Program-made: the position numbers and the translations under genes
Source of the DNA: Gp6-AA40 sp035649635
GTDB lineage: Bacteria > Acidobacteriota > Vicinamibacteria > Vicinamibacterales > UBA2999
Reading direction: 5' to 3'
Length of the DNA stretch: 64,000 nucleotides
Assembly (NCBI GenBank): GCA_035649635.1
Contig: DASRJE010000136.1
Coordinates: 1-64,000 of the forward strand
Shown here: piece after piece, positions 25,015 through 34,270 of the stretch
Position numbering within the stretch: position 1 is the stretch's first letter
Layout of the letters: each line of letters starts with the position of its first letter
Notes under the pieces: model-generated
Told to the model about the DNA's origin: nothing
Seen by the model: only the letters and a program-made list of their open reading frames with translations
Databases searched by the model: none

Positions 25015-28000
25015 CTAGGGGCGAACGATGACCCACGATCCATCGGGCGTGCGCCGCAATGTCAGTTCGACGTTGGCCGTCGAGGACTCACCGGCCTGGT
25101 TGGCCCGCTTCCAGTCGTACTTCCAACGCAGCTCACAGCGCACGATCGCCGTATCGCCTTCGATGGTGATCTGCGACTGGACAACGTCGAGACTCATACC
25201 GTTCAGCGCCGACCGTTGCGTCCTGAACTGACCCGCGCGTGACGGCCAGATGCGCGCGACTTCATTCACGTCGAGGCGGGCATAGGCCGCCTCCAGTCGC
25301 TGCAGGACCGCGAGAACCGACGCGTAGTCAGGTTTCGATTGCGGAGCAGCGCCGGTCTGCGCAGCCGAGGTCTTCGCGCCAGCGGGATTCTGTGGCGCGG
25401 TCGCCTTTGGATTTGCGGGTTCCGGTTTCTTCGGTGTCGGTGGTGCGATCGGAGGTGGTGTTTTGGCGCGTGCGAGTTGCTGTTCGGGCGGAGACGGATT
25501 GACTGGATCGAGTGGCGAAATCGCGACGCGAAAACCAATCAGAGCGTCTCGCCGGGTCTGACCGCTCGTTCGTCGCTGGGCGGCCCGGACTTCGCCACTT
25601 GCCCTCGGTGAGGAATCAGAGGCACCGCTGCGGACGACGCGAGTGCCCTGACCACCCAATGCACTGTCGAGGCTTTCGCGCCCGTCGGCAGATAAGTACG
25701 GATACGGCCGGTCGAGGCTTCTCGTCCACTCCGCAACGTTGCCGCTCATGTCGAGCACGCCGTACGGGCTCGCTTCTGATTGCTTGCGTCCCACCGGAAC
25801 AGGCGTGCCCGCCGGCCAGGCCTGTTGCCTGACCGCCGCAACAGGCTGCTGACTGTTGCCCCACGGGTAAATGCGACCGTCCGATCCACGTGCCGCCTTC
25901 TCCCACTCCGGCTCACTCGGCAGCGTCACATGCCAGGGACGTTCAGCCAGTCGTCCGGATAACACGCCTGCAATCGGATCCGGAGTTCCCTGCCATGTCT
26001 TCAGTCCGTCTTCGAGCCAACGACAGTACTCAATCGCCTCGTTCCACGACACGTAGCGAACCGGCCAGTCCTCCGGGCCTTCGAGCGCGCGCCGATCGCC
26101 AGGTCGGCATCCACCCTCGTTCACGCACACGCTGTACTGCGCGACCGTCACTGGCGTGGTGGCGATGAAGAACGTCGGGACGAAAAGGAGATGCTGCGGC
26201 TGCTCGTTGCTCTGCGCAGCCGCATCCGTCTTCCTGTCGCTGCCCATGATGAACTCGCCGGACGGGACCTCCACGAAGGAAATGGATTCCTGTTCTGTTG
26301 TCACCTGAGCCTGCGACACGACGACCGGCAACACCGCGATTGCCGTCAGGCCAATTGCGCACGACAGTACCAGCCGGAGTAATCCCGGACGGAAGACCAA
26401 CCACCACCGGAAACGCGCCATGAGACGTTCGCGGAAGGAGCGCACGGGCGGCGACAGGTCGTTACGCGGTGGCACGAATCGCCCAATGCGCCGGCGAAAG
26501 ATGCGGGTGAGCAACTCCGGCGCACGCAGCCACAGCCGGTCTGGACGCGCGCCAAACATGAAGCCGATGAAGACGCGATCGCGAAGCGGGCTTCCAGGCG
26601 GTGCGACGGTAATTAGGCCGCGCGGGCCGCCCCAGCCTGCGATGCGCAGCTTTGATTGATGAGAGTGCGCGCCATCGGCGGCCTGGTGCGCCAGTTCCTC
26701 GAGCAGGCGTTCGAGCGTCGCACGCAACCGGCGTTCGTCGACGGGGGCCAGCAGATCGACCAACGCATGACGAAGCCAGTCGGGCATGAAGCCATGCCTG
26801 AACCACGGGAGCCGTGCCAACGCCGGGAGGATTGAGTAGTCGGGCGGCTCATGGGCAACGCGAAGCGTCAGCGGCCAGGTGATCTCGGGGTATACCGCGC
26901 ACGCGCACAGCCACGCGAAACCGTCGGGTCCCAGAAACCCCTTCAGTTGTCGTGTCATCTTCTGCACGATCTCGGGAGGCGGCGCGTTGCGATCGAGCCA
27001 CCGCACTTCATTCGTGCCGAGAACGGCCGGAAACGCTCTCGCATAGGGTGCGGTTCCGAAACTCTCGAGACGGCCGCCCATGATCAGATCCGCAAGCGCG
27101 TTCCAACCCGGCTCAGTGGCGGGCAGGACGATGAAACCGGCTTCGATCAACTCGAATTCGAGCCGCGTCCAGCGATAGGGCGCTTCAGGCGTCAGGTAGA
27201 TCCGGCGAACAAGAGGGCGCGTCGCCTCGACCCAGCTCGCCACCTGCCCCGCTCGCTGGTTGAATCCCGCGGCGCTCTCGGCGCAGACCAGGAGCGTTGC
27301 GCGATGGTGGCGGCTGACGACTTCCGCGAGGCGGTACCCGCGCGCGGTCGCTTCGGAGTGAATGAACCGGGGATCATCGTGAAACGAATACCGATCGAGC
27401 ACGACGCCCAGTTCGGCAAGATGGTCGAGTATCGCGTCGAAGGTGCGCGCCTGATGATCGTTTTCGCCGCGGCGGCTCACCAGCGCCAGATACTCTGGCG
27501 TCGCACGACGGCTGGAGTATCGCGGGACGAAGAATCCGGCGGCGCGGACGGTGGCGTCGATGGTGGACGGAACGTCGATCTCGACGAGGGATTCGTCCCG
27601 CCGTCGACGCAGCGCGATCGCGGCGCGCCGCAACTGCGCTTCCGACACCGGCAGCGCCTGCGTCTCTGGAACGCGCAACGTGACGAGCTCCGGCTCGCCT
27701 TCAACTGGCAAGCGCCGGAGCGCCAGTATTCGGCGGGCGCGATCGATGAGCCACGACAAGCCCCACGCCAGGCCGGCCAACGCGAGTGCTCCGAGCGCAA
27801 CCGCGGTCCACGGAGTGACCTGCGTTTCCGTGCGCGTGGCGGGCAGGGCAACCTGGACCCGTGTCGTCGGCGTCGGGAGTTGAGGCACTCCGGCCAACGG
27901 CCGGAACCTGATCACGAGCTGCAGCGTGTTCCTCCCCAGCCGCGTCTCGAAACTGGCAGACGGAAGACTAGCATCCTCGACAGAGAGGCGGCTCAGTCCG

Positions 28001-28560
28001 GTTCGCAGTTGGTTACGCGTCGCCGAGAGGACGAAGCGTCCTCGCTCGTCCACCGGCACGCGATTTCCCTCCCAGACGACCGTGGCCTGCCGCGGCTCGA
28101 GGCGCCCGTCAGGTTGCTCCACCACGACGCTGCCTTGCACGTCCACGAGCGCAACGTTCCGCACGTAGTACCATCGCCACCCGATCAGCAGTGCAACGAT
28201 CACGGTGGCGGCTGCTACACCCAGCCGCCAGTCACGCCAGAACGGCACCGCCGAGTCGCTCGTACCGCGCTTGCCCTCACCAGCCCGGGCTCTCTCCTCG
28301 GAAGCGGTCGCTCGTCCAAACCAGTGGCGCACTTCGTCGGCAAACAGATCCTGTTCGTGGACGGAGGTGCTGAAGATCGGACCGAGGTGGGAAACGAGCC
28401 GATCAGGATCGTCATCCAACTGCACGCCCGTCGCCGCCAACGCGAGCAGCAGTTCGTGGGCCGTGAGGTATTGCCGCGTGTCGATGCGGAATCCCGCGAG
28501 ACGGAGGCGCTCGACCAGGGCCGACAGATCGAGCGCCGGGGCCGCCTCGATTTCAATCAT
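25015..28560 (-). CDS. 1181-residue membrane protein with CoxE-like N-terminus and SUMF1/FGE-like domain
   Basis: Order of parts: an N-terminal helical segment (LVERLRLAGFRIDTRQYLTA) like the start of CoxE/vWA partners of MoxR; TM1 near 110-130; a beta-rich extracellular part; TM2 near 255-275; a cytoplasmic alpha/beta region (EYLALVSRRGENDHQARTFD ... RYSFHDDPRF) that may be a degenerate vWA or Rossmannoid domain; a helical region (LCACAVYPEITWPLTLRV, WFRHGFMPDWLR); TM3 near 755-775; a formylglycine-generating-enzyme-like domain near 785-1015 (VEVPSGEFIMGSD, PVRYVSWNEAIEYCRWL, YGVLDMSGNVAEWTRS, LIGFRVAIS) lacking the catalytic cysteines; a Pro-rich linker; and an NTF2-like tail. It is the last gene of the TIR-MoxR operon, 45 nt after the ATPase. 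Confidence 0.85.
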   Translation of the reverse strand: MIEIEAAPALDLSALVERLRLAGFRIDTRQYLTAHELLLALAATGVQLDDDPDRLVSHLGPIFSTSVHEQDLFADEVRHWFGRATASEERARAGEGKRGTSDSAVPFWRDWRLGVAAATVIVALLIGWRWYYVRNVALVDVQGSVVVEQPDGRLEPRQATVVWEGNRVPVDERGRFVLSATRNQLRTGLSRLSVEDASLPSASFETRLGRNTLQLVIRFRPLAGVPQLPTPTTRVQVALPATRTETQVTPWTAVALGALALAGLAWGLSWLIDRARRILALRRLPVEGEPELVTLRVPETQALPVSEAQLRRAAIALRRRRDESLVEIDVPSTIDATVRAAGFFVPRYSSRRATPEYLALVSRRGENDHQARTFDAILDHLAELGVVLDRYSFHDDPRFIHSEATARGYRLAEVVSRHHRATLLVCAESAAGFNQRAGQVASWVEATRPLVRRIYLTPEAPYRWTRLEFELIEAGFIVLPATEPGWNALADLIMGGRLESFGTAPYARAFPAVLGTNEVRWLDRNAPPPEIVQKMTRQLKGFLGPDGFAWLCACAVYPEITWPLTLRVAHEPPDYSILPALARLPWFRHGFMPDWLRHALVDLLAPVDERRLRATLERLLEELAHQAADGAHSHQSKLRIAGWGGPRGLITVAPPGSPLRDRVFIGFMFGARPDRLWLRAPELLTRIFRRRIGRFVPPRNDLSPPVRSFRERLMARFRWWLVFRPGLLRLVLSCAIGLTAIAVLPVVVSQAQVTTEQESISFVEVPSGEFIMGSDRKTDAAAQSNEQPQHLLFVPTFFIATTPVTVAQYSVCVNEGGCRPGDRRALEGPEDWPVRYVSWNEAIEYCRWLEDGLKTWQGTPDPIAGVLSGRLAERPWHVTLPSEPEWEKAARGSDGRIYPWGNSQQPVAAVRQQAWPAGTPVPVGRKQSEASPYGVLDMSGNVAEWTRSLDRPYPYLSADGRESLDSALGGQGTRVVRSGASDSSPRASGEVRAAQRRTSGQTRRDALIGFRVAISPLDPVNPSPPEQQLARAKTPPPIAPPTPKKPEPANPKATAPQNPAGAKTSAAQTGAAPQSKPDYASVLAVLQRLEAAYARLDVNEVARIWPSRAGQFRTQRSALNGMSLDVVQSQITIEGDTAIVRCELRWKYDWKRANQAGESSTANVELTLRRTPDGSWVIVRP

Positions 28561-28605
28561 TTAACGGACCGTCTCCGCGCAAGGCCGTTCACGAACGACA
28601 TACCA

Positions 28606-29628
28606 CTACGACGCTTCGAGGAAAGACTCCAGCTCCGTCTTGATCGAGTCCTGATCCTTGGGATCCTTCGTCAACGCGCTGAGCGACGCGAAGGCGAACG
28701 TTCGGACGTCGTTGAGGCGATGCTTGGGCTTGGCGCCACGCCGCAGCATGTAGGTGAGCCAGTCGATCAGCTCCGCCGGCGAGGTTTGCCGCTTCAACAC
28801 CTTGCGTTCGCGGATCCGCGCGAAGAACTCGAGCGCGTCCTGAATCAACGGACCCTGCGTCGAGGGCAACTGTCCCAGCCGCGACAGCAGAATCTCACGC
28901 AGCCGATCGGTCGTGGGAAACGGGATGTGGTAGTAGACGCATCGCCTGAGAAACGGGTCGGGAAGATTCTTCTCCGAGTTGCTCGTGATCACGACGATGG
29001 GGCGAAAGTCGCCGGTGATCGCCGCAGGGCCACCCACCTGAATGTTGTCGAGCTCGGGGATGCGGAAGTACATCTGCTCGATCTCGTTCAGCAGATCGTT
29101 TGGAAAATCTCGTGGCGCCTTGTCGATTTCGTCGATGAGCACCACGGTGCGAGCGGCGCTGCTGTACAGCACTTCTGTCTGCAACTGCTGCGGAACGCGC
29201 TCGGGCGGCAACGCCCGCATCACTGCCCGGCCCAGCGCGTTGTAGCTGATAAACGGGGCGTTCCCGAGGTTGCCGTCGCCTCTCCCGGGATTCTGCGCCG
29301 CCTGGAATCTGCGAATCGCGTCGAAGGTGTAGAAGAGATCGCGCGCCGCGCTCGTCGACTTGGCCTCGAATTTCTCGACCTCCGCTGTCGTGACATTCAG
29401 CCGGTGGCGCGCGGCGAGCTGCCACGCGATGCTGTGCGCGAGTTGCGTCTTGCCGGTACCCGGATCGCCGGTGACGAGCAACGGCTTGTTCAGCAGGAGC
29501 GCCACGTTGACCGCATCGACGAGCCCGTGATCAGGCAGGTAGCCCGAGGGATGATCGAATTTCGAACGAAGCGATACGGTCTCCTCCGTGGTCGGCTCGA
29601 TATCGCTTACCTCGCGTGTGTAGTGCAT
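28606..29628 (-). CDS. MoxR-family AAA+ ATPase
   Basis: A 340-residue AAA+ ATPase. Walker A is LVTGDPGTGKTQLAHS near residue 55, Walker B is TVVLIDEIDKAPRDF, sensor 1 is PIVVITSNSEKNLPDPFLRR with following arginine-finger positions, and the C-terminal lid includes LIDWLTYMLRRGAKPKHRLN. MoxR proteins act as remodelling chaperones, usually paired with vWA proteins. Here the neighbours are a TIR protein 18 nt upstream and the SUMF1-domain membrane protein 45 nt downstream. That order is typical of NTP-dependent conflict systems rather than methanol-dehydrogenase maturation. The ribosome-binding site is weak. Confidence 0.92.
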   Translation of the reverse strand: MHYTREVSDIEPTTEETVSLRSKFDHPSGYLPDHGLVDAVNVALLLNKPLLVTGDPGTGKTQLAHSIAWQLAARHRLNVTTAEVEKFEAKSTSAARDLFYTFDAIRRFQAAQNPGRGDGNLGNAPFISYNALGRAVMRALPPERVPQQLQTEVLYSSAARTVVLIDEIDKAPRDFPNDLLNEIEQMYFRIPELDNIQVGGPAAITGDFRPIVVITSNSEKNLPDPFLRRCVYYHIPFPTTDRLREILLSRLGQLPSTQGPLIQDALEFFARIRERKVLKRQTSPAELIDWLTYMLRRGAKPKHRLNDVRTFAFASLSALTKDPKDQDSIKTELESFLEAS

Positions 29629-29646
29629 GGCTGATGGAAAGCTGCG

Positions 29647-30888
29647 CTATCCGCTCGCAGCGATGATCTCTCGCACGGCATCGGCGAAACGCTCCATGTG
29701 CAACTTGCCGGGACTGTGACAGTAGCGCGCGTCGGACGGCAGATCGAGGAGTTCACGCTTCTTCGCCGACACAAAGGGCCTGACCCGATCCAATCCCACC
29801 CATTCCCTGATGTGGCCTTCCTCCACCGAACACAACTTCGGTAGCGGGCTGTGCAACGCGTCCGCCGGGAGTTCATCGTCCGGCCCGTCGTACGTGACAT
29901 TGATCCACAGCATTGCCGGAAACGGGAGGCGTTCAGCGGCGGCGCCGGTGGCGGGCGTGCCAAGGGCGACCCAGGCTTCCGCCAGGTTCTTGACCGCGCT
30001 GGGTCCGAGTTCGCGACAGTCCGACCAGGTGAGCTGGACGATCATGACGAGAGGTCGTGCGAGTGCTTTGAAGACGGCCGCGAGCTCGCTGTCAGGAAGC
30101 GATCGCCGCCGCACCACTTCGGCCTTGAGCACGCTCTTCAACTCGTCGGAAAAGCGGCCAGCCTTGAGCCGCGTTCGACTGAGCCGAACCGGATAGAACG
30201 CAGCGCCTTCTTCGACGGAGTGGAACACGTCGTCCAGTACGCCTTCTTCCTTGAATCGCTGGAGCAACTCGTCATGCGACTCCCACTTGTGGCCGTGGAC
30301 GACACACGCGATGAATCCGGTGGACGACTCGGCCGAGCGTACGAGCTCGACGAACGCTTCTTCCTGATCGCGGCGGTCGCAGAGAAAGGGCAGGTTACCC
30401 GGAACAGAGGAACGGGGCTCGGCCGCAGCCGGGCGCTTCGACAGCCATTCTCTCAACCGGCTTTCGAGATCCCGATAGTCGCTCTCGCCGCGGTCGGTCA
30501 ACCGGTACGCCTGCCTGTCTGAGAGCGATTCCAAGTCTGGCGGCAGCAGGGATTGGTCGGGTGGCGCAGCCGATTCGACGAGCAGCGGTACGACGCGGAC
30601 GTGCCGGCGGTTGAGGGCCGTACGCAGCTCGCGCCTGACCCAGTCGTCCTCGTCCTTGAGCCGCGCCAGGTTCTTCGGGTCGAGCCAATCCGGGCCGATC
30701 ACGGCGAAGACCACGCGGCACTGGGCGAGGGCCTCGTCGATCTCGTCGGGGAAGCTGGCTCCGAAGTCGATGGATTCCCGCTGCCCGTCAAAGAATACGT
30801 CGAAGGAATCCGCGAGCCGGTCGTTCAACCAGCGCGCCACCCACTTGTCCGTTTCACCGCGACGATAGCTGATAAAGATGTCCGCCAT
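29647..30888 (-). CDS. TIR-domain protein with probable inactive-STAND (iSTAND) C-terminus
   Basis: A 413-residue protein. Residues 1-110 are a TIR domain: start MADIFISYRRGETDK, FFDGQRESIDFGASFPDEID, FAVIGPDWL. The WVRRE segment carries Glu87, at the position of the catalytic NADase Glu. From about residue 170 the pattern LPFLCDRRDQEEAF, then FIACVVHGHKWESHDELLQR, fits the iSTAND fold, a P-loop-like domain without intact Walker motifs. The C-terminus ends in a helical part (GKLHMERFADAVREIIAASG). It is first in the three-gene operon and is likely the effector, degrading or cyclising NAD when triggered. This is an inference from family knowledge. Confidence 0.85.
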   Translation of the reverse strand: MADIFISYRRGETDKWVARWLNDRLADSFDVFFDGQRESIDFGASFPDEIDEALAQCRVVFAVIGPDWLDPKNLARLKDEDDWVRRELRTALNRRHVRVVPLLVESAAPPDQSLLPPDLESLSDRQAYRLTDRGESDYRDLESRLREWLSKRPAAAEPRSSVPGNLPFLCDRRDQEEAFVELVRSAESSTGFIACVVHGHKWESHDELLQRFKEEGVLDDVFHSVEEGAAFYPVRLSRTRLKAGRFSDELKSVLKAEVVRRRSLPDSELAAVFKALARPLVMIVQLTWSDCRELGPSAVKNLAEAWVALGTPATGAAAERLPFPAMLWINVTYDGPDDELPADALHSPLPKLCSVEEGHIREWVGLDRVRPFVSAKKRELLDLPSDARYCHSPGKLHMERFADAVREIIAASG

Positions 30889-31062
30889 GGCACGGGCCTA
30901 ACCGGGCGCCATTATAGAACCGCGATTGACACCCTTCGGCACACAGATCCCTATAGGGTGAAACGTCAGGGCGTCCCTATCGGAACAGACTTTTGCCTGC
31001 CTTGTTCCGCAGGATGTCGGACCCCCAGGTCAGGATTCCGCGGAGTGGCTGGATTTCTGTGT

Positions 31063-33798
31063 TTAGCGATGACGAAGCGCGGCAATCGGGTCGGTCCGCG
31101 ACGCGCGCCACGCCGGGATCAGGGAGGCCACGAGCACCGTCGTCAGCACCATTGTCGCTGCACCAGCGAACGAGGTGGCATCAGTCGGGCTGACGCCATA
31201 CAGAAGGCCGGTGAGTAGCCGCGTGATGGCAACCGAGCCCACCAGCCCGCAGATGGCGCCCACCACCCCCAGCCGAAGACCACGGCCGAGGAACCTGCGC
31301 AGCAGCTCCGCGCGACTCGCGCCGATTGCGATCCGGATGCCGATTTCGTGCGTGCTCTGTTTCGCCGCGTACGAGACCAGACCGTACGTACCGAGCGCGG
31401 TGAGAATCATCGCGATGACGCCGAAGACCATGAGTACGCCGGCCGCCATCGAGAAGACCGAGAGCGCGACGCGCGTCAGCTCGGTCAGCATGCGCGCGGT
31501 CAGAATCGGAAGGTTGGGATCCAGCGCCTGCACGGTTGAGCGCAGACGCGCGAGCAGCACGGCTTCTGGATCTCGCGAGCGCACGTGCAGCGTCATGGCC
31601 GGCAGATAGTTCTGTTCGAGCGGCCGGTACACGTGCGGACGCGGATCTTCGGTGACACGGGCGTATTTGATGTCACGAGCCACGCCGATCACCGTCCGCC
31701 AGTCGCCGCCGCCCAACCGCATCCGTTTGCCCAGCGCACCATCCGGAGTCCCCCAGAACTGCCGTGCCATCGTCTCGTTGACGATGGCCACCGACAGAGC
31801 GTCGGAGGCATCGGTGCGAGCGAAGTCGCGGCCGGCGACCAGACCGATGCGCAAGGTAGCGAAGTACTCGGGAGAGACAGTGTTGATGAGCATTCGCATG
31901 TCTTCGCCGGGGCGAGGATTGTGCCCCTCGATCACCGCATCCACCGAGTTGCTGTCGACGAGCGTCAGCGGAAGGATGGCCGTGAGCGCAGCCGACTCGA
32001 CCCAGGACTGCGCCCTCACTGTGTCGAGCAGCGTCTGGTAGAAGGATCGTCCGCGGATGGCGTCGTATCCACTCGGCTTCAAGTCGAGCGAGACAGAACC
32101 AACGTTCCGCGGGTCGAAGCCCGCGTCGGCCGTCCTCGCCGATTCGAGGCTGCGAATCACCAGGGCGGCGCCGACGAGCAGCAACAACGAGACCGCAACT
32201 TGTGACACGACCAGCATGTTTCGCAACCGGCCGCGCGATCCTCCTCGCGGCGACAGGTCGTCTTTCATGATTCCCGCAAGGTCGACCCTGGAACTGCGCA
32301 GCGCGGGGATGAAACCGAAGGCGAGTGAGCTCGCGCACGAGAGAACGAGCGCGAACACGACAGCAGTCCAATCGAGCGACACGTTCAGACCGACCGGGAC
32401 CGGCGCGAGCGACGCCAACGACGTGGGTTCAAGAAGAAGATCGATCCCCTGAGACGCCAGCATCCCCAGGGCTGCGCCTGGAAGCGCCAGCACCAGGTTC
32501 TCGACGAAAAGCCAGCGCAGTATACGACTGCGACTGGCGCCGAGCGCCACTCGCGCCGCGATCTCGCCGCGTCGGCTGACTTCCCGCACCAGAACGAGGT
32601 TCGACACGTTCGCGCAGACAATCAATAGGAGCAGCGCGCCCATCACGCTCAGCAACATGATCGCCGGGAGCATGTAGGTCTGGGCGCCATACGGTGACTG
32701 CCACATCGGAATGACCGTCGCGCGTTGACTCACCCGCCTCGCCGGTTGTCGTGCATCGAGTTGCACAGAGAGAAGATCCGCCTCAGCGGCGGCCGCGGCG
32801 ATCGATGAGTCCGGTTTGAGACGCCCGAGCCCCCACAACATCGGCGATTCGCGAACGCCGAGCAGATCGAACCCCCGGAGCTGGGCCTGCATCATGACCG
32901 GGAGAAACAGATCCATCTTGAGACTGACGATCGAACCCTGAAATCCGGGCTCGGTGACGCCGACAATCGTGAATGGATAGGCGTTGACCTGAATGGTCTT
33001 GCCGACGATCGCCGGGTCGGACGCGAACGAACGCTTCCACAGCCCGTCCGAGATCACAACGACGGCGTGTTTTCCAGGCGAGACGTCGTCAGTCGGTTGA
33101 ATCGTGCGGCCAAGGCTCGCGCCGACGCCGAGGACCGAAAAATAGTTCCCGGTGACCATCTCTCCAAAGACACGCTCGCCGCGCGTTCCAAGACCAAGGC
33201 TGTAAGCGTCCATCGACGTGCCGGCGAGTCCCGAAAACGCGTGGCCCTGGTCTCGCAAGTCGCGAAAGTCGGGATAGGACAGCGGAAGAATGCGGCCCGA
33301 GTCCGTGCGGGCGACGAGCACGCCAAGACTGGCTGACCCGTCGACGTGCGGGATCGGCTTGAGCGCGAGCGCGTTGAAGAGCGAGAACACCGCGATATTG
33401 GCGCCAATGCCGAGCGCCAGCACGGCGATGACGACGAACGAGTAGCTCGGGCTGCGGCGAAGCGTACGGATCGCGTAGCGGAAATCCTGGGTGATATCGG
33501 CCACGCGCGATCTCCAGACGCCGCCCCAACTGAGTCGTGTCGCCTCCCGCGTGAGCGTCACGTTCCCGAATTCTTTCAGCGCCGCCAGCCGCGCCGTCTG
33601 CGGGTCTTCCCCATCCGCGACGCGGTCGTGCGCTGCCATGGACAGGTGCGATCGTATTTCCTCCTGGAGATCGTCATCGCGATCGCGCCGCAGGAACCAG
33701 TCAAGGACTCTGCCCTTGATATTCCCGCAGAGCCCGTGGCTGGTTGGCAGTGTCTTCTTGCCGCGCTTCGCGCGGCCAGGACCGTCGAGCAGCTTCAT
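31063..33798 (-). CDS. ADOP-type MacB/FtsX permease
   Basis: A 911-residue orphan ABC-type permease of the acidobacterial duplicated class. A cytosolic N-terminal segment (LQEEIRSHLSMAAHDRVADG, LAALKEFGNVTLTREATR) precedes TM1 (FVVIAVLALGIGANIAVFSL). It then has two periplasmic MacB-like core domains and two FtsX cores, recognisable by GEIAARVALGASRSRILRWL and HEIGIRIAIGASRAELLRRF. It ends PAWRASRTDPIAALRHR. No ATPase gene is adjacent. The PadR gene ends six bases upstream on the same strand, so the regulator and permease form an operon. Confidence 0.92.
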   Translation of the reverse strand: MKLLDGPGRAKRGKKTLPTSHGLCGNIKGRVLDWFLRRDRDDDLQEEIRSHLSMAAHDRVADGEDPQTARLAALKEFGNVTLTREATRLSWGGVWRSRVADITQDFRYAIRTLRRSPSYSFVVIAVLALGIGANIAVFSLFNALALKPIPHVDGSASLGVLVARTDSGRILPLSYPDFRDLRDQGHAFSGLAGTSMDAYSLGLGTRGERVFGEMVTGNYFSVLGVGASLGRTIQPTDDVSPGKHAVVVISDGLWKRSFASDPAIVGKTIQVNAYPFTIVGVTEPGFQGSIVSLKMDLFLPVMMQAQLRGFDLLGVRESPMLWGLGRLKPDSSIAAAAAEADLLSVQLDARQPARRVSQRATVIPMWQSPYGAQTYMLPAIMLLSVMGALLLLIVCANVSNLVLVREVSRRGEIAARVALGASRSRILRWLFVENLVLALPGAALGMLASQGIDLLLEPTSLASLAPVPVGLNVSLDWTAVVFALVLSCASSLAFGFIPALRSSRVDLAGIMKDDLSPRGGSRGRLRNMLVVSQVAVSLLLLVGAALVIRSLESARTADAGFDPRNVGSVSLDLKPSGYDAIRGRSFYQTLLDTVRAQSWVESAALTAILPLTLVDSNSVDAVIEGHNPRPGEDMRMLINTVSPEYFATLRIGLVAGRDFARTDASDALSVAIVNETMARQFWGTPDGALGKRMRLGGGDWRTVIGVARDIKYARVTEDPRPHVYRPLEQNYLPAMTLHVRSRDPEAVLLARLRSTVQALDPNLPILTARMLTELTRVALSVFSMAAGVLMVFGVIAMILTALGTYGLVSYAAKQSTHEIGIRIAIGASRAELLRRFLGRGLRLGVVGAICGLVGSVAITRLLTGLLYGVSPTDATSFAGAATMVLTTVLVASLIPAWRASRTDPIAALRHR

Positions 33799-33804
33799 CG
33801 TGTT

Positions 33805-34161
33805 TCACCCTTTCGCGGGGTTGGGATTGAGGACGCCGCCAATTGCGGCGATCAGCTGCTCCCAGCGGTCACGCTCGCGCAGCAACTGCTTCTTGCCCGC
33901 CGGCGTCAGCGTGTAGAACTTGGCGCGCTGGTTCGTTTCGGTGAGCCCCCATGAGGCCTTCACCCACTTCTGTTTCTGCAGCCGATGCAGGGCCGGGTAG
34001 AGCGACCCGGTTTCGACCTGCAGTGCCTCCGAGGAGTGGGCGCGGATGGTCTGGCTGATCGCGTAGCCGTGCTGCGGTCCCCACTGAAGCGTCTGCAGGA
34101 TGAGCATGTCGAGCGTGCCTTGCAGAAGCTCGAGACGGGGCGGACGGGTGTTTTGTTCCAT
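33805..34161 (-). CDS. PadR-family transcriptional regulator
   Basis: A 118-residue PadR regulator with the family start LLQGTLDMLILQTLQWGPQH, winged-helix core ETGSLYPALHRLQKQKWVKA, and the C-terminal part AKFYTLTPAGKKQLLRERDR. PadR proteins are repressors that often autoregulate. The ATG abuts a 45-bp palindrome and has no Shine-Dalgarno sequence, so the transcript may be leaderless. It is followed by an ADOP permease on its own strand and divergent from another on the plus strand. The operator probably controls both. Confidence 0.92.
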   Translation of the reverse strand: MEQNTRPPRLELLQGTLDMLILQTLQWGPQHGYAISQTIRAHSSEALQVETGSLYPALHRLQKQKWVKASWGLTETNQRAKFYTLTPAGKKQLLRERDRWEQLIAAIGGVLNPNPAKG

Positions 34162-34205
34162 GGGTGTAGGCAGTCTACAGCCACGGCTGTAGATTGTCTA
34201 CACCC
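34161..34205. promoter_or_regulatory. PadR operator palindrome at the divergent promoter
   Basis: An interrupted palindrome, TGGGTGTAG ... TCTACAGCC (34161-34182) and GGCTGTAGA ... CTACACCCA (34185-34205), with only three mismatched positions between the two half-sites. TCTACA/TGTAGA are the kind of half-sites used by PadR-family repressors. It begins at the first base of the PadR ATG and lies between two divergently transcribed units. Confidence 0.8.
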
Positions 34206-34270
34206 ACGGCGGCGGCCCGCGGTTGCCTCACGGGAACAGGCGCGATATTTTTCGGCGTGAGGACGAGTCG

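Noticed and set aside
26851..29634. A 927-codon open frame on the plus strand opposite the SUMF1-domain and MoxR genes
   Set aside because: It is an antisense shadow of two well-supported genes in GC-rich DNA; its translation is rich in Arg/Gln/His with no domain, signal or ribosome-binding site.
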